A DNA stretch of 64,000 nucleotides from Clostridioides difficile_D (GTDB lineage Bacteria; Bacillota; Clostridia; Peptostreptococcales; Peptostreptococcaceae): NCBI GenBank assembly GCA_945861085.1, contig OX244046.1:2232001-2296000 (forward strand), given 5' to 3'. Position numbers and translations under genes: made by a program. The stretch's first letter is position 1. The number at the start of each line of letters is the position of its first letter. The notes under the pieces were generated by a model, which saw only the letters and a list, made by a program, of their open reading frames with translations, was not told where the DNA came from and did no database searches. Positions 9,249 to 17,936 of the stretch are shown one piece after another.

Positions 9249-11175
9249 ATATATTTTTTAACTCCTCACTAGATATGTTGTGTTTTATACAGTAATTAAT
9301 TTTGCTTTCCAATATTGGCGTATTATTACTTTTAAATAACTCAGAAGCTATAAGCTCCTCTTTGTAAACAATATATTTATCTTTTTCATTTCTTCCTATA
9401 CCACCTAAAATCATACCTACTTTTTCTGAATCATAATAAAAATACTCTTGAAGGAGTGGTATTATCTTCCTTCTAAATACTACTACTATATCATTAATAT
9501 TTTCTACGCTAAGTAGATAAGCTTGTCCAATTACATGGTCTCTATCATATAAAAACTCTATTCTTTTATTAATTGTATATAACATATTTCTAACATCTAT
9601 ACCATCTATAACAGGCAATAAATCATAATCTGGCATAATTTCTTCAAAATTAAATCTTCTTCTTAAAGCTATGTCTAGGAGTGCGATTGATTTATCTGAT
9701 GTATTCATAGTTCCAACTATATACAAATTTGGAGGTAAAAAAAATTTTTCTTTTGAATATGGTAGCTTGACAATAGTCTGATTTGGTTTAGTAAGTCTTT
9801 TATCCTCTTCCAATAATGTTATTAACTCACCAAAGATTTTAGATATATTGCCTCTATTAATTTCATCTATTATTAAAATATAATTTTCCGCTTCTTCAAA
9901 ATTAAAACTATAACTAGATTCTATATTCTCTAATACTAGCTTCTTTTTTCTAGTTTTTATCTCCTCTAAAGTCAAACTATGTTTTTCTAATTCAAATTTT
10001 AACTTTATTTCAAACTTCAATGCATCGTAACATGCTTCTATAGCTATATCCTTTAATATACCATCTTCTGGCTTAAAATTGCCTTTACCATCTGACTTTA
10101 GTCCTTCTATAAATTCCTCATACCCATATGATTGATGAAATGTACAAAATTCTACATTGTTTTTATAATCTGCATAACTTGTATAATCTCTATTTTTTAA
10201 ACTAGTTTCATTTACTAGATTATAAGCCATTTGTTTTGTGTTATATGTTTTACCAGTTCCTGGTGGACCATAAAGTATGGTATTTAAAGGCATTTTGTTA
10301 GTAAACCTCTTTATATACTTTTCGGCTAAACTATTATTTTCAAATACAACCCACGCATTTCCATCTATATTTTCTTTTTCATACTCTATCCACTTTACTG
10401 GTAAAAAATATCCGCCTTCCAAAATACTTATTTTCTCTTTATCAAATCCTTCCATAACTTGACATACACCAAATAGGCTTTTCATTGTATGGTCATTTTC
10501 ACAGATTACCTTCTCGCTATTATATACTAAAATATAATCATCTGTATTTATATTTTTTAGAAATTCTAACTGTTCTGGATTAATAGGCTGAATAAATAAT
10601 TCTTCATTATCAACACACTTATCTACATTTTTATAATAATAATTTTTTAAATACCATTTATTATTATCACTTTCTTCTATTCTTTTTCTCAAAGATTTCT
10701 TATTCTGTAACTTAATAATTTCTAAGTATGCACTAATATCTCTATCATTTAATTTATAAAATTCACTTGTATATACTTTGCAATTTGAAACTGTATCAAA
10801 ACTATACATCCACTTTACTGGCAATGTATGTCCTAAAATATGACTTAGTTCATAACCATTTTCAAAGTTTTCTTCAACCATACCAATAGACACACTACAT
10901 TTAACTTTTTCTTCTATATTTTGATATGCCTTATATAAAAAGTAATCTCCTTTTTTAATTAACATAAACTTTTTTATAAAGTCTTTGTCATTACAGTTAT
11001 CATTAATATATTTTTCTGATTTCTTTCCCATACTAAATACTTTTTTTAAATTTATTTTTATATCAAATCCAAGTGCAATTATACTTTCTTCTCTAAAAAT
11101 CTGTGGTGTGTCTGTTTCTTGATAAAAAAATTCTTCCATTAACCAATATCCTGTAACTCCTATATTTTCAGACAT
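9241..11175 (-). CDS. mcrB: McrB-like AAA+ GTPase with two N-terminal PUA/EVE-like modules
   Basis: Motor and recognition subunit of a McrBC-type system, 644 residues. The C-terminal AAA+ domain has Walker A GPPGTGKT (303-310), the McrB-type FHQSYGYEEFIEG (347-359), Walker B LIIDEINRG (434-442), sensor I GTMNTSDKS (488-496) and RRRF (505-508). The first 290 residues appear to contain two related modules, each with a GDYFLYKAY/DDYILVYNS strand and each ending LPVKW (118-122 and 258-262). That layout resembles PUA/EVE-like readers of modified bases; this is inference. It starts at 11175 behind AAGGAGAG, 29 bases after the FtsZ-like gene. Confidence 0.88.
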   Translation of the reverse strand: MSENIGVTGYWLMEEFFYQETDTPQIFREESIIALGFDIKINLKKVFSMGKKSEKYINDNCNDKDFIKKFMLIKKGDYFLYKAYQNIEEKVKCSVSIGMVEENFENGYELSHILGHTLPVKWMYSFDTVSNCKVYTSEFYKLNDRDISAYLEIIKLQNKKSLRKRIEESDNNKWYLKNYYYKNVDKCVDNEELFIQPINPEQLEFLKNINTDDYILVYNSEKVICENDHTMKSLFGVCQVMEGFDKEKISILEGGYFLPVKWIEYEKENIDGNAWVVFENNSLAEKYIKRFTNKMPLNTILYGPPGTGKTYNTKQMAYNLVNETSLKNRDYTSYADYKNNVEFCTFHQSYGYEEFIEGLKSDGKGNFKPEDGILKDIAIEACYDALKFEIKLKFELEKHSLTLEEIKTRKKKLVLENIESSYSFNFEEAENYILIIDEINRGNISKIFGELITLLEEDKRLTKPNQTIVKLPYSKEKFFLPPNLYIVGTMNTSDKSIALLDIALRRRFNFEEIMPDYDLLPVIDGIDVRNMLYTINKRIEFLYDRDHVIGQAYLLSVENINDIVVVFRRKIIPLLQEYFYYDSEKVGMILGGIGRNEKDKYIVYKEELIASELFKSNNTPILESKINYCIKHNISSEELKNIYE

Positions 11176-11203
11176 ATATTCTCTCCTTAATATCTAAAAT
11201 ATA

Positions 11204-11926
11204 CTAATTATACAACAAACCTACTTTAATATTTCCATCTAAATTTTCCTTTATGTATAATGAAAATATTACTTCATAGCTTTCTTCTATCTTGCTTTGA
11301 ATATTATTGATTAAATCATTCAGTTTAATTATAGAGAATTCTGTATTTCCTTCAACAAATACAATTCCTTTTTTACTTATAAATTCTTCACCAACATATT
11401 CCATCTTGTCAAATAAAATATCAGCCATTTCACTATATTTCTTTGTATCTTCAAATTCTTCAAAAGAATACTTAATTCCTTTATCTCCTACAATAGCTTC
11501 TTTTAAATCAGTTATATCTATATTTATCATACAAGAGTCCGAGATAGACTCTATCATGATATTCATTAAATCAACAAATTTAAAGATACTGTCGTTATTG
11601 ATTTTAAACTCTCTTCCAAGTTCTAACTCTTCTTTATGTTCTTTCTCTGAACAATTCATGCCTATAGATAAAATTCTTCTTTCATTAGACATATATGAAA
11701 CAGCTTTTATAATTTCTCTAATCTGTTTGTCTTCAGATGAATATACTAAAAATAATATATCCACACCATCTAAAAGACTTCTAACATATTCTTTTTCAAT
11801 CTCTTGACTTATGTTAATTCTTTCTATATCCATATTTGTTTTTATTTTTTCTTCTATTTCATTTATTATATTAATACCTTCAACTCCAATACCAATTATC
11901 TTAGCATTCTTATTAAAATTTTCCAT
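11204..11926 (-). CDS. Divergent FtsZ/tubulin-fold protein lacking the GTP-binding T4 loop
   Basis: 240-residue protein that lines up by eye with FtsZ from end to end. Matches are KIIGIGVEGINIINEI (9-24) with the T1 loop, SLLDGVDILFLVY (50-62) with strand S4, MINIDITDLKEAI (133-145) with the T7 loop, KKGIVFVEGNT (185-195) and FSLYIKENLDGNIKVGLL (221-238) with the C-terminal domain. The T7 residues Asn135, Asp137 and Asp140 are kept. The GGGTGTG loop is replaced by SSEDKQ (63-68), so GTP binding is probably lost. It is shorter than FtsZ (about 320 core residues) through an internal deletion before T7. It lies between a WYL-type regulator and mcrB. A role in the defence cassette, perhaps acting on FtsZ, is inference. 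Confidence 0.72.
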   Translation of the reverse strand: MENFNKNAKIIGIGVEGINIINEIEEKIKTNMDIERINISQEIEKEYVRSLLDGVDILFLVYSSEDKQIREIIKAVSYMSNERRILSIGMNCSEKEHKEELELGREFKINNDSIFKFVDLMNIMIESISDSCMINIDITDLKEAIVGDKGIKYSFEEFEDTKKYSEMADILFDKMEYVGEEFISKKGIVFVEGNTEFSIIKLNDLINNIQSKIEESYEVIFSLYIKENLDGNIKVGLLYN

Positions 11927-11975
11927 TGTAACATATATCTCCTTAATAATTATTTAATTTTAATATTTTTAAATA

Positions 11976-12953
11976 TTATACCATATTTTCTTCATAAAAA
12001 TATCTTAACTCATTGGCCTTATCATAAAGTAGCTTATTCATAAATTTTGGTTCTATAACTTTAGCATTACTTCCAATTAAAAATAAAATAGAAACATACC
12101 AATCTACTTCTTCAATTTTTATGAGTGTATTAATTATTCCACTGCCATCTTCATTCGACTCTATATCTAAATCATAAGAACTGTCCTTTATTTTAGAAAC
12201 ACCTTCTTTGGTTAATAATACATTTAAATAGATAGTTTCACCAATTTTTTTAGTAGCTGACATGGTCCCATATAAATTATTATATACTGTATCTAACCAC
12301 TCTTTCAAACTTATATGTACTTCTTTACTTTTGCCTACTTTTTTAATCTCAATTATCTTATTTATACGAATCAAAATAATTTTATCACTTTTACAATCAT
12401 AGACTGGTGAAAACCATGTTCCTTTATTTGAATATATACCTATAGGACATATATTCTTTTCCAAAATTTGATTTCCACGCTTATATTTAATATTTAAAAT
12501 CAAAGACTCTGATGAAGCTTTAAAAAACTCAGTCACATCACTGCTTTTAAAATCTCCATCATTAGTTATAAAATCAATATATCTTTTTATGTTTTCTATA
12601 CCTATTTTTATGTTACTTTTACTTTCATAGCTTACTTTTCTCATTATGGAATTAACTTCTGGTTCCATTGATTTATCCTTATATCCCTGAAGTGATTTGA
12701 GTGCAAATAGTATAGTCATAACTTCTTTTTCTGTAAATATAATAGGAGGTATATAGCTATTATTTAGTACTCTATACCCTCCATTTCTACCTTGTTCTGC
12801 TTGAATTGGAAGTCCCATTTTATTTAATTCTTTTAAATATCGCTGTATAGTTTTAGCTGAAAGATTAAATTCCTCTGATAACTCTTTTATTGTAAATTTT
12901 TGCCTATCATTAATATATGTCCAGACATTAGTCAGTCTTTTTACTTTTGACAA
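11976..12953 (-). CDS. WYL-type helix-turn-helix transcriptional regulator
   Basis: About 325 residues. The N-terminal winged helix (FTIKELSEEFNLSAKTIQRYLKEL) is DeoR/HTH_11-like and is followed by GLPIQAEQGRNGGYRV, typical of WYL regulators. The middle and C-terminal part (LNIKYKRGN...ICPIGIYSNKGTWFSPVYD) matches the WYL-domain layout, although the literal WYL triplet is not conserved. I start at TTG 12953, with AGAGGTG 5 bases upstream; the in-frame ATGs upstream lack a ribosome site. It ends 49 bases before the FtsZ-like gene, on the same strand. WYL regulators often control phage-defence loci, so it probably regulates the cassette. Confidence 0.8.
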   Translation of the reverse strand: MSKVKRLTNVWTYINDRQKFTIKELSEEFNLSAKTIQRYLKELNKMGLPIQAEQGRNGGYRVLNNSYIPPIIFTEKEVMTILFALKSLQGYKDKSMEPEVNSIMRKVSYESKSNIKIGIENIKRYIDFITNDGDFKSSDVTEFFKASSESLILNIKYKRGNQILEKNICPIGIYSNKGTWFSPVYDCKSDKIILIRINKIIEIKKVGKSKEVHISLKEWLDTVYNNLYGTMSATKKIGETIYLNVLLTKEGVSKIKDSSYDLDIESNEDGSGIINTLIKIEEVDWYVSILFLIGSNAKVIEPKFMNKLLYDKANELRYFYEENMV

Positions 12954-13004
12954 ATAAACACCTCTTTCCATTAATACTACTATCAATTAAATAACTGTAT
13001 ACTA

Positions 13005-13505
13005 TTAAAATTTAATATTGATGATATTTTTATATTTTTTTATTAAAAAACAAAAAAATGGTACTCCTACAATTGTTACTACTACAAATTCTCCAAAACC
13101 TACCTGTACCATAGACAGAATTAAAGGAAGGCCAAAGAATATATTTAACATTAGACCAACCACAATTGCATTTATAATAGTAGGCCATATAGATGCTATA
13201 ATCAAAGTACTTTTATTTTGCCCACCTAATTTTCTAGTAATATAAATCAGACTTGCACTTATAAATGTAGCCAATGTTCCAAAGATTATGTCAGGTACAC
13301 CATATGGTCCTATTACATTTGCTAAAAAACAACCTAATGTAAGACCTACTATATATCCCTTATCTAAAAATGCTAAAAGCATCATAATCTCTGCCACTCT
13401 AAATTGTATTGACCCATAACTTATAAACCCCAATGATAATGTTAAAACTGCATAGATTGCTGCAATAGCTGCAGTTAATGATATATTAATACTATTTTTT
13501 CTCAT
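13005..13505 (-). CDS. queT: QueT-family transporter (queuosine precursor uptake)
   Basis: Integral membrane protein of 166 residues with about five hydrophobic segments, matching the QueT substrate-binding (S) component of ECF-type transporters. Characteristic stretches are ISYGSIQFRVAEIMMLLAF and IGPYGVPDIIFGTLATF. It starts at 13505 behind AGGAG. The family is linked to uptake of preQ1 or queuine. No preQ1 riboswitch core is recognisable in the 280 bases upstream. It ends 51 bases before the WYL regulator start and could be cotranscribed with it. Confidence 0.85.
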   Translation of the reverse strand: MRKNSINISLTAAIAAIYAVLTLSLGFISYGSIQFRVAEIMMLLAFLDKGYIVGLTLGCFLANVIGPYGVPDIIFGTLATFISASLIYITRKLGGQNKSTLIIASIWPTIINAIVVGLMLNIFFGLPLILSMVQVGFGEFVVVTIVGVPFFCFLIKKYKNIINIKF

Positions 13506-13746
13506 ATCTTTCTCCTAGCAAAAGTTTTATTTCTAAAAAATTAATAACATAACTTTATTTTATACAAAATCTATAAACTTAAACATTGATTTTATACAAA
13601 CAAATTATTTTAACGAACTATTTTATCGTTTTAGTTTATATTATACAATATAATACATATAAACTCAATTTTCTATATGTTAAATATATGATATTATAAT
13701 TATCTATAAAATAAAAATAAATTTTCTATAGTTAATTAAAAACAGT

Positions 13747-13775
13747 AAAAAAGAGCCTTAAAATTAGGCTCTAAT
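13747..13775 (-). terminator. Terminator after the small 102-residue gene
   Basis: Minus-strand hairpin AGAGCCT/AGGCTCT followed by TTTTTT. It closes the transcript ending with the gene at 13790-14098. The rest of 13506-13746 is AT-rich with no ORF. Confidence 0.85.
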
Positions 13776-13789
13776 AATTTATTTTGAAA

Positions 13790-14098
13790 TCAATGAATTC
13801 TACCATCTTTTAATTTAGATAATATCATCCAAGTACCTATACAGTCAATTTCTAGTTGTTTCTCTATTTCATCATACAACATTTCCTGATATGATGTATT
13901 TAAAACAACATTTTCAACTAGTTTAGAAATTTCTTCTTCTGCAAAATCAATTTCTATTTGATTTTGTTTTTCTTTAAAAAATACCCTTACTTTTCTCTGA
14001 TTTATTGAACGACCCTCAAAGCTGACTAAACATTCTAAAATGTTCTTATCTCCTCTAAAATTATTTACTGCTCTCATATTATTTAGATTTCCAGCCAA
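13790..14098 (-). CDS. Small hypothetical protein (102 residues)
   Basis: Not recognised. The predicted product is soluble and mixed in charge, with no signal peptide or membrane segment; one Cys near residue 23 and one near 86. The start is probably TTG at 14098, with AGGGGA 7 bases upstream; an ATG 7 bases earlier is out of frame. It lies 140 bases after the molybdenum hydroxylase operon on the same strand and has its own terminator, so it could be the last gene of that operon. Compact length and clean ribosome site and terminator argue that it is real. Confidence 0.65.
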   Translation of the reverse strand: MAGNLNNMRAVNNFRGDKNILECLVSFEGRSINQRKVRVFFKEKQNQIEIDFAEEEISKLVENVVLNTSYQEMLYDEIEKQLEIDCIGTWMILSKLKDGRIH

Positions 14099-14237
14099 AA
14101 CATCATCCCCTTAGTTAATTTTATATTTAATAAGTAAAATTCATAATATTATAATAACTACTTATTAAATATCTTTCAACAGGTATGGCATAACTGGTTG
14201 TTTAACATGTAAAACTAGTCTAAAATTTTATAAATAA

Positions 14238-16502
14238 TCATTTATTCATTGCCATAAAAACTTTTTCAGGTGTAATAGGAAGTGTATTTATTCTCACACC
14301 AATTCCATTAAACACAGCTTCTTGTATTGCTGGTAAAGGTGTATTTATAACAACTTCTCCAACAGATTTAGCGCCAAATGGCCCTGTTGGCTCATAAGTT
14401 TCAACAAAATCTACTTGAACATTTCCAATATCACATCTAGCTGGAATCTTATACTGCATAAATGTATTTGTATCCATATTGCCTTTCTTTGTATATCTAA
14501 CTTCTTCAAATAGTGCCATTCCAATCCCTTGAACAATTCCACCTTCAACTTGTATCTTAGCTAGATTTTTATTTATAACTGTTCCACAGTCTACTACAGC
14601 TACATAATTTACTAAATCAACCTTTCCAGTTTCTTTGTCAATTTCAGTTTCTGCAAATCCAGCTATAAAAGGAGGAGGTGATACAGGGCTACCATGAGAA
14701 GCAAAACCTATCAATTGATTAGTATCTGGTCCGATTGTAGAATCCACTGCTATATCAAATAATAATGTGCTACCTTTTTTACTAGTTAACTTTATACCAT
14801 CAAATTCTACTTTATCCTTATCAACACCTAATTTAGTTGCTCCAGCAGAAATTATTTTTCCTCTTAAATCTTGAGCTGCCTTAACTACTGCCATACCTGT
14901 TACATAAGTAGTACTTGAAGCATATGAACCTGGGTCATATGGAACCAAATCAGTATCAGCTGATATAACTGTTATGTTTTCAATACTTGTTTCAAGAACT
15001 TCAGCAGCCATTTGAGCTAAAATCGTATCACTTCCTGTACCCATATCAGTAGAGCCTATCATAAGTGTATAATCTCCACAGTCATTCAATTTTATTTCGA
15101 CTGAAGACTTATCAAGACCTTGTATACCAGAACCTTGCATAGTAATTGCCATACCTACACTTCTAACTTTTCCGTTTTCAAGATGTTTACAAGGATATTT
15201 TTCATCCCATCCAATAAGTTCTTTACCTTTATTTATACATTCTATTAAATCAACACTATTTAAAGTTTTCCCATATGCAAATGTAGTTTCACCTTGTGTT
15301 ACTACATTTTTTAATCTTAAATCTGTTGGGTCCATTTTTAACTTATCAGCAAGCATGTTTATAGTTGATTCAACAGCAAAACATCCTTGAGATGCTCCAT
15401 ACCCTCTAAGTGCTCCCGCTGGCATCTTATTAGTATATACCACATCTGCAATAAATCTTGTTGCTTCAACTTTATTATACATTGGTAAAGTTTTTTCTCC
15501 AACCAAACCGATAGTTGTAGAAGCATGCTCTCCATATGCTCCTGTATCAGAAAGTGCATTTATATCTATTGCCTTTATTATTCCATCATTAGTAGCACCT
15601 AGTCTAACTTTTAGTCTCATTGCATGTCTACTTGTTGAACAATTAAAAGTTTCTTTTCTATCATAAATTATTTTAGCCGGTTTACCTGTTTTTAAAGTTA
15701 CAATTGCTGAAAAAATCTCAACACATGCAGTTTGTTTACCACCAAATCCACCACCAATTCTAGGTTTTATAACCCTAATTTTACTAGCTGGCAGTTCTAA
15801 TGCACGAGATAAATGTCTTTTAACATGAAATGGTATTTGAGTTGAGCTTACTACAACCAATCTTCCAGTATGGTCTAAATAATTGTATGCTCTATATGTT
15901 TCCATCATTGCATGTGCTTGGGCTTGAGTGTAATAAGTTTCTTCAATCACTATATCACAATTACTTAGTACTTTTTCCACATCACCGTTTGTATAATCAT
16001 GATGTGATACGATATTCTTTTCTCTCTGCATACCTATATCAAAGTTACAATGTCTATCTTCATCATGTACCACAGCTTTATTCCCTATTGCCTCTTCAAA
16101 ATCCAAAACAGGTGTAAGTACTTCATACTTTACCTTGATAAGATTCATCGCTTTAATTGCAGTTTTTTCATCTACAGCTGCTACTATAGCTACTTCATCA
16201 CCTACATATCTCACAACATCTTCAAGAATTAATCTATCATATGGAGATGGCTCTGGATATGTCTGACCAGCAAGTGTAAATCTAGATTTTGGTACATCTT
16301 TATATGTTAAGATACATTCAACGCCATCAACCATTTCTGCCTTTGATGTATCTATATCTTTTATCTTTGCATAAGCATGAGGACTCCTAAGTATTTTTAC
16401 CACCAAAGCATCTTTTGCTGATAAATCATCTGTATATACAGGTTTTCCTGTTGTGATACTCATTCCATCTATTTTTTTGATTCCTTTTCCAACTATATTC
16501 AT
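14238..16502 (-). CDS. xdhA: Xanthine dehydrogenase-type molybdenum hydroxylase, molybdopterin subunit (complete copy)
   Basis: Catalytic subunit of 754 residues, close to the usual size for split three-gene hydroxylases. The cofactor motif GGGFGGK is near residue 252, RGYGASQG near 367 and the C-terminal GAKSVGEV near 715 with the family's catalytic Glu. It is the last of three genes ordered FAD, 2Fe-2S, molybdopterin, and starts 3 bases after the 2Fe-2S gene ends, with GGAGGT upstream. It differs clearly from the copy at the left edge. Substrate could be xanthine, hypoxanthine or another purine; sequence reading alone does not decide. Purinolytic clostridia use selenium-dependent members of this family. 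Confidence 0.92.
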   Translation of the reverse strand: MNIVGKGIKKIDGMSITTGKPVYTDDLSAKDALVVKILRSPHAYAKIKDIDTSKAEMVDGVECILTYKDVPKSRFTLAGQTYPEPSPYDRLILEDVVRYVGDEVAIVAAVDEKTAIKAMNLIKVKYEVLTPVLDFEEAIGNKAVVHDEDRHCNFDIGMQREKNIVSHHDYTNGDVEKVLSNCDIVIEETYYTQAQAHAMMETYRAYNYLDHTGRLVVVSSTQIPFHVKRHLSRALELPASKIRVIKPRIGGGFGGKQTACVEIFSAIVTLKTGKPAKIIYDRKETFNCSTSRHAMRLKVRLGATNDGIIKAIDINALSDTGAYGEHASTTIGLVGEKTLPMYNKVEATRFIADVVYTNKMPAGALRGYGASQGCFAVESTINMLADKLKMDPTDLRLKNVVTQGETTFAYGKTLNSVDLIECINKGKELIGWDEKYPCKHLENGKVRSVGMAITMQGSGIQGLDKSSVEIKLNDCGDYTLMIGSTDMGTGSDTILAQMAAEVLETSIENITVISADTDLVPYDPGSYASSTTYVTGMAVVKAAQDLRGKIISAGATKLGVDKDKVEFDGIKLTSKKGSTLLFDIAVDSTIGPDTNQLIGFASHGSPVSPPPFIAGFAETEIDKETGKVDLVNYVAVVDCGTVINKNLAKIQVEGGIVQGIGMALFEEVRYTKKGNMDTNTFMQYKIPARCDIGNVQVDFVETYEPTGPFGAKSVGEVVINTPLPAIQEAVFNGIGVRINTLPITPEKVFMAMNK

Positions 16503-16505
16503 GTT

Positions 16506-16955
16506 CTATTTTACCTCCAGATAAGTTTTGATAGCTCTTAACTGTCCCATATAACCTGTGCATCTACATAGATTTCCTGTTAGATAATGTTTTATTTCTT
16601 CATCTGTAGGATTTTCAAGTTCATTCTTCATTGCAAGTACAGTAAGTATAAAACCAGGAGAACAGAAACCACATTGCTCAGCTCCTTCTTTTACCAAAAC
16701 TTCACTAAATTCTCTAACTTCATTTTCTAAACCTTCAATTGTAGTTATTTCCTTATTTAAAACTCTCAATGTTAATGTTGCACAAGATAATGTAGGTTTC
16801 TTGTCAATTAAGACTGTACAGAGACCACAACATCCTGTGTCACAACCTCTTTTTACACTTAAATTACCAACTTTTCTCAAAGTATCAACCAGATATTCTT
16901 CTGGTTCTATATCGACACTTTTTTTCTTTCCATTTATATTAATCTTCACTAACAT
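16506..16955 (-). CDS. xdhC: Xanthine dehydrogenase-type hydroxylase, 2Fe-2S subunit (second copy)
   Basis: 149 residues with both cluster motifs: Cys38, Cys43, Cys46, Cys58, and Cys95, Cys98, Cys130, Cys132. There is an extra Cys42 next to the first set. Its ATG overlaps the stop codon of the FAD subunit by one base, with GGAGG upstream, so translation is coupled. It passes electrons from the molybdenum site to FAD. Confidence 0.93.
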   Translation of the reverse strand: MLVKININGKKKSVDIEPEEYLVDTLRKVGNLSVKRGCDTGCCGLCTVLIDKKPTLSCATLTLRVLNKEITTIEGLENEVREFSEVLVKEGAEQCGFCSPGFILTVLAMKNELENPTDEEIKHYLTGNLCRCTGYMGQLRAIKTYLEVK

Positions 16956-17743
16956 TAAATAACCTCCATTATAGCTCTTTTTAAAAGTACCTTACTCATA
17001 GCTTTTCTATAATCCCTAGATGCTCTCATGTTAGAACCAAAAGTTAGTTCTTCTGATGCTATTTCTATTGCTTTATCTATATTAATTTCGTTGATTTCAT
17101 TATTAGATAGGAATTCACTAGCTTGTTTTGCAATCGTAGCTTTCTGAGGTCTTGCTCCTACACATAACTTAAATCTCCCCATGTGTTTTGATACAGATAC
17201 ATTTAAAATAGGATAATCACTTTTTGCATTTCTCAGCGATTTATAAGAAGCATTTTTATTTGTCTTCTTTATGTATACCTTAATCAATAAATCTTTCTCA
17301 TAGTCTCTATTTAGAAACTCTTCAAGACTAATTCTTCCAGCCTTATATAATTCTACTTCTGTATCTAATGAAAGTAATGCTACTATCAAGTCAGAGAAAC
17401 TATATTTAGAAAACACTGTAGCCCCAATTGTTACTACATTTCTAAACTGAATTCCTATTATATCTTTAACTGAATCTTCTATTAATCTTCCAAAATTATT
17501 TTTTATTATTGAACTTGTTTCTAATGTTCTAAAAGTAGTCATAGAACCAATCTCAACATAATCTTCATCTTCTTTTATATAATCTAAATTTAAGTTAGAT
17601 AATTCTATTCCTGTTCCTATTCTTTTTTTCCCCATTCTTAAAAAAGCACTTCCACCAATCACTTGATTGGTTTTTCTTTTATTTAAAATTGAGTACGCTT
17701 CTTCTACTGTATCTGGCTGTACAATATCCATAACCGTAAACAT
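16955..17743 (-). CDS. xdhB: Xanthine dehydrogenase-type hydroxylase, FAD-binding subunit
   Basis: 262-residue FAD-binding subunit, a little shorter than the usual 280-300. It has a QVIGGSAFLRMG segment corresponding to the FAD loop, RNVVTIGATVFSKYSFSDLIVALLSLD as in the family's RNxATIGGN-SDL segment, and YPILNVSV near the C-terminal domain. The usual GGN of the second FAD motif is altered to GAT. First gene of the three-gene operon; starts at 17743 with GGGAGG upstream and an extended -10 promoter at 17787-17795. Confidence 0.9.
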   Translation of the reverse strand: MFTVMDIVQPDTVEEAYSILNKRKTNQVIGGSAFLRMGKKRIGTGIELSNLNLDYIKEDEDYVEIGSMTTFRTLETSSIIKNNFGRLIEDSVKDIIGIQFRNVVTIGATVFSKYSFSDLIVALLSLDTEVELYKAGRISLEEFLNRDYEKDLLIKVYIKKTNKNASYKSLRNAKSDYPILNVSVSKHMGRFKLCVGARPQKATIAKQASEFLSNNEINEINIDKAIEIASEELTFGSNMRASRDYRKAMSKVLLKRAIMEVI

Positions 17744-17786
17744 AAATTTCCTCCCTTATTTGCTATTCTTATTTTAAATACAACTA

Positions 17787-17795
17787 ATTATATCA
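17787..17795 (-). promoter_or_regulatory. Probable extended -10 promoter of the hydroxylase operon
   Basis: Minus-strand TGATATAAT, a TGn extended -10 with a perfect TATAAT, lies about 45 bases upstream of the FAD-subunit start. The -35 is poor, and no sigma-54 signature was found, unlike the purine cluster at the left. Confidence 0.5.
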
Positions 17796-17860
17796 TAGCT
17801 TCAACAAATTTTGATAATAAATATGTCTAATATGTAAATTCTGTAAATTACTTATACATA

Positions 17861-17913
17861 AAAAAATGACTATTTCAATAATCATCATTAGACAATATTA
17901 AAATAGCCATTAA
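17861..17913 (-). terminator. Terminator of the antiporter gene
   Basis: Minus-strand arms ATGGCTATTT and AAATAGTCAT (one G-T pair) are followed by TTTTTTT, just after the antiporter stop at 17937. Confidence 0.75.
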
Positions 17914-17936
17914 TAGGTATTATTTAAAGTAAAAAT

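Noticed and set aside
13506..13789. preQ1 riboswitch before queT
   Set aside because: No pseudoknot core or C-rich/A-tail motif found; only AT-rich sequence and an upstream gene's terminator.
14160..14210. Sigma-54 promoter near TATGGCATAACTGG
   Set aside because: GG is not followed by GC at the 10-base interval.
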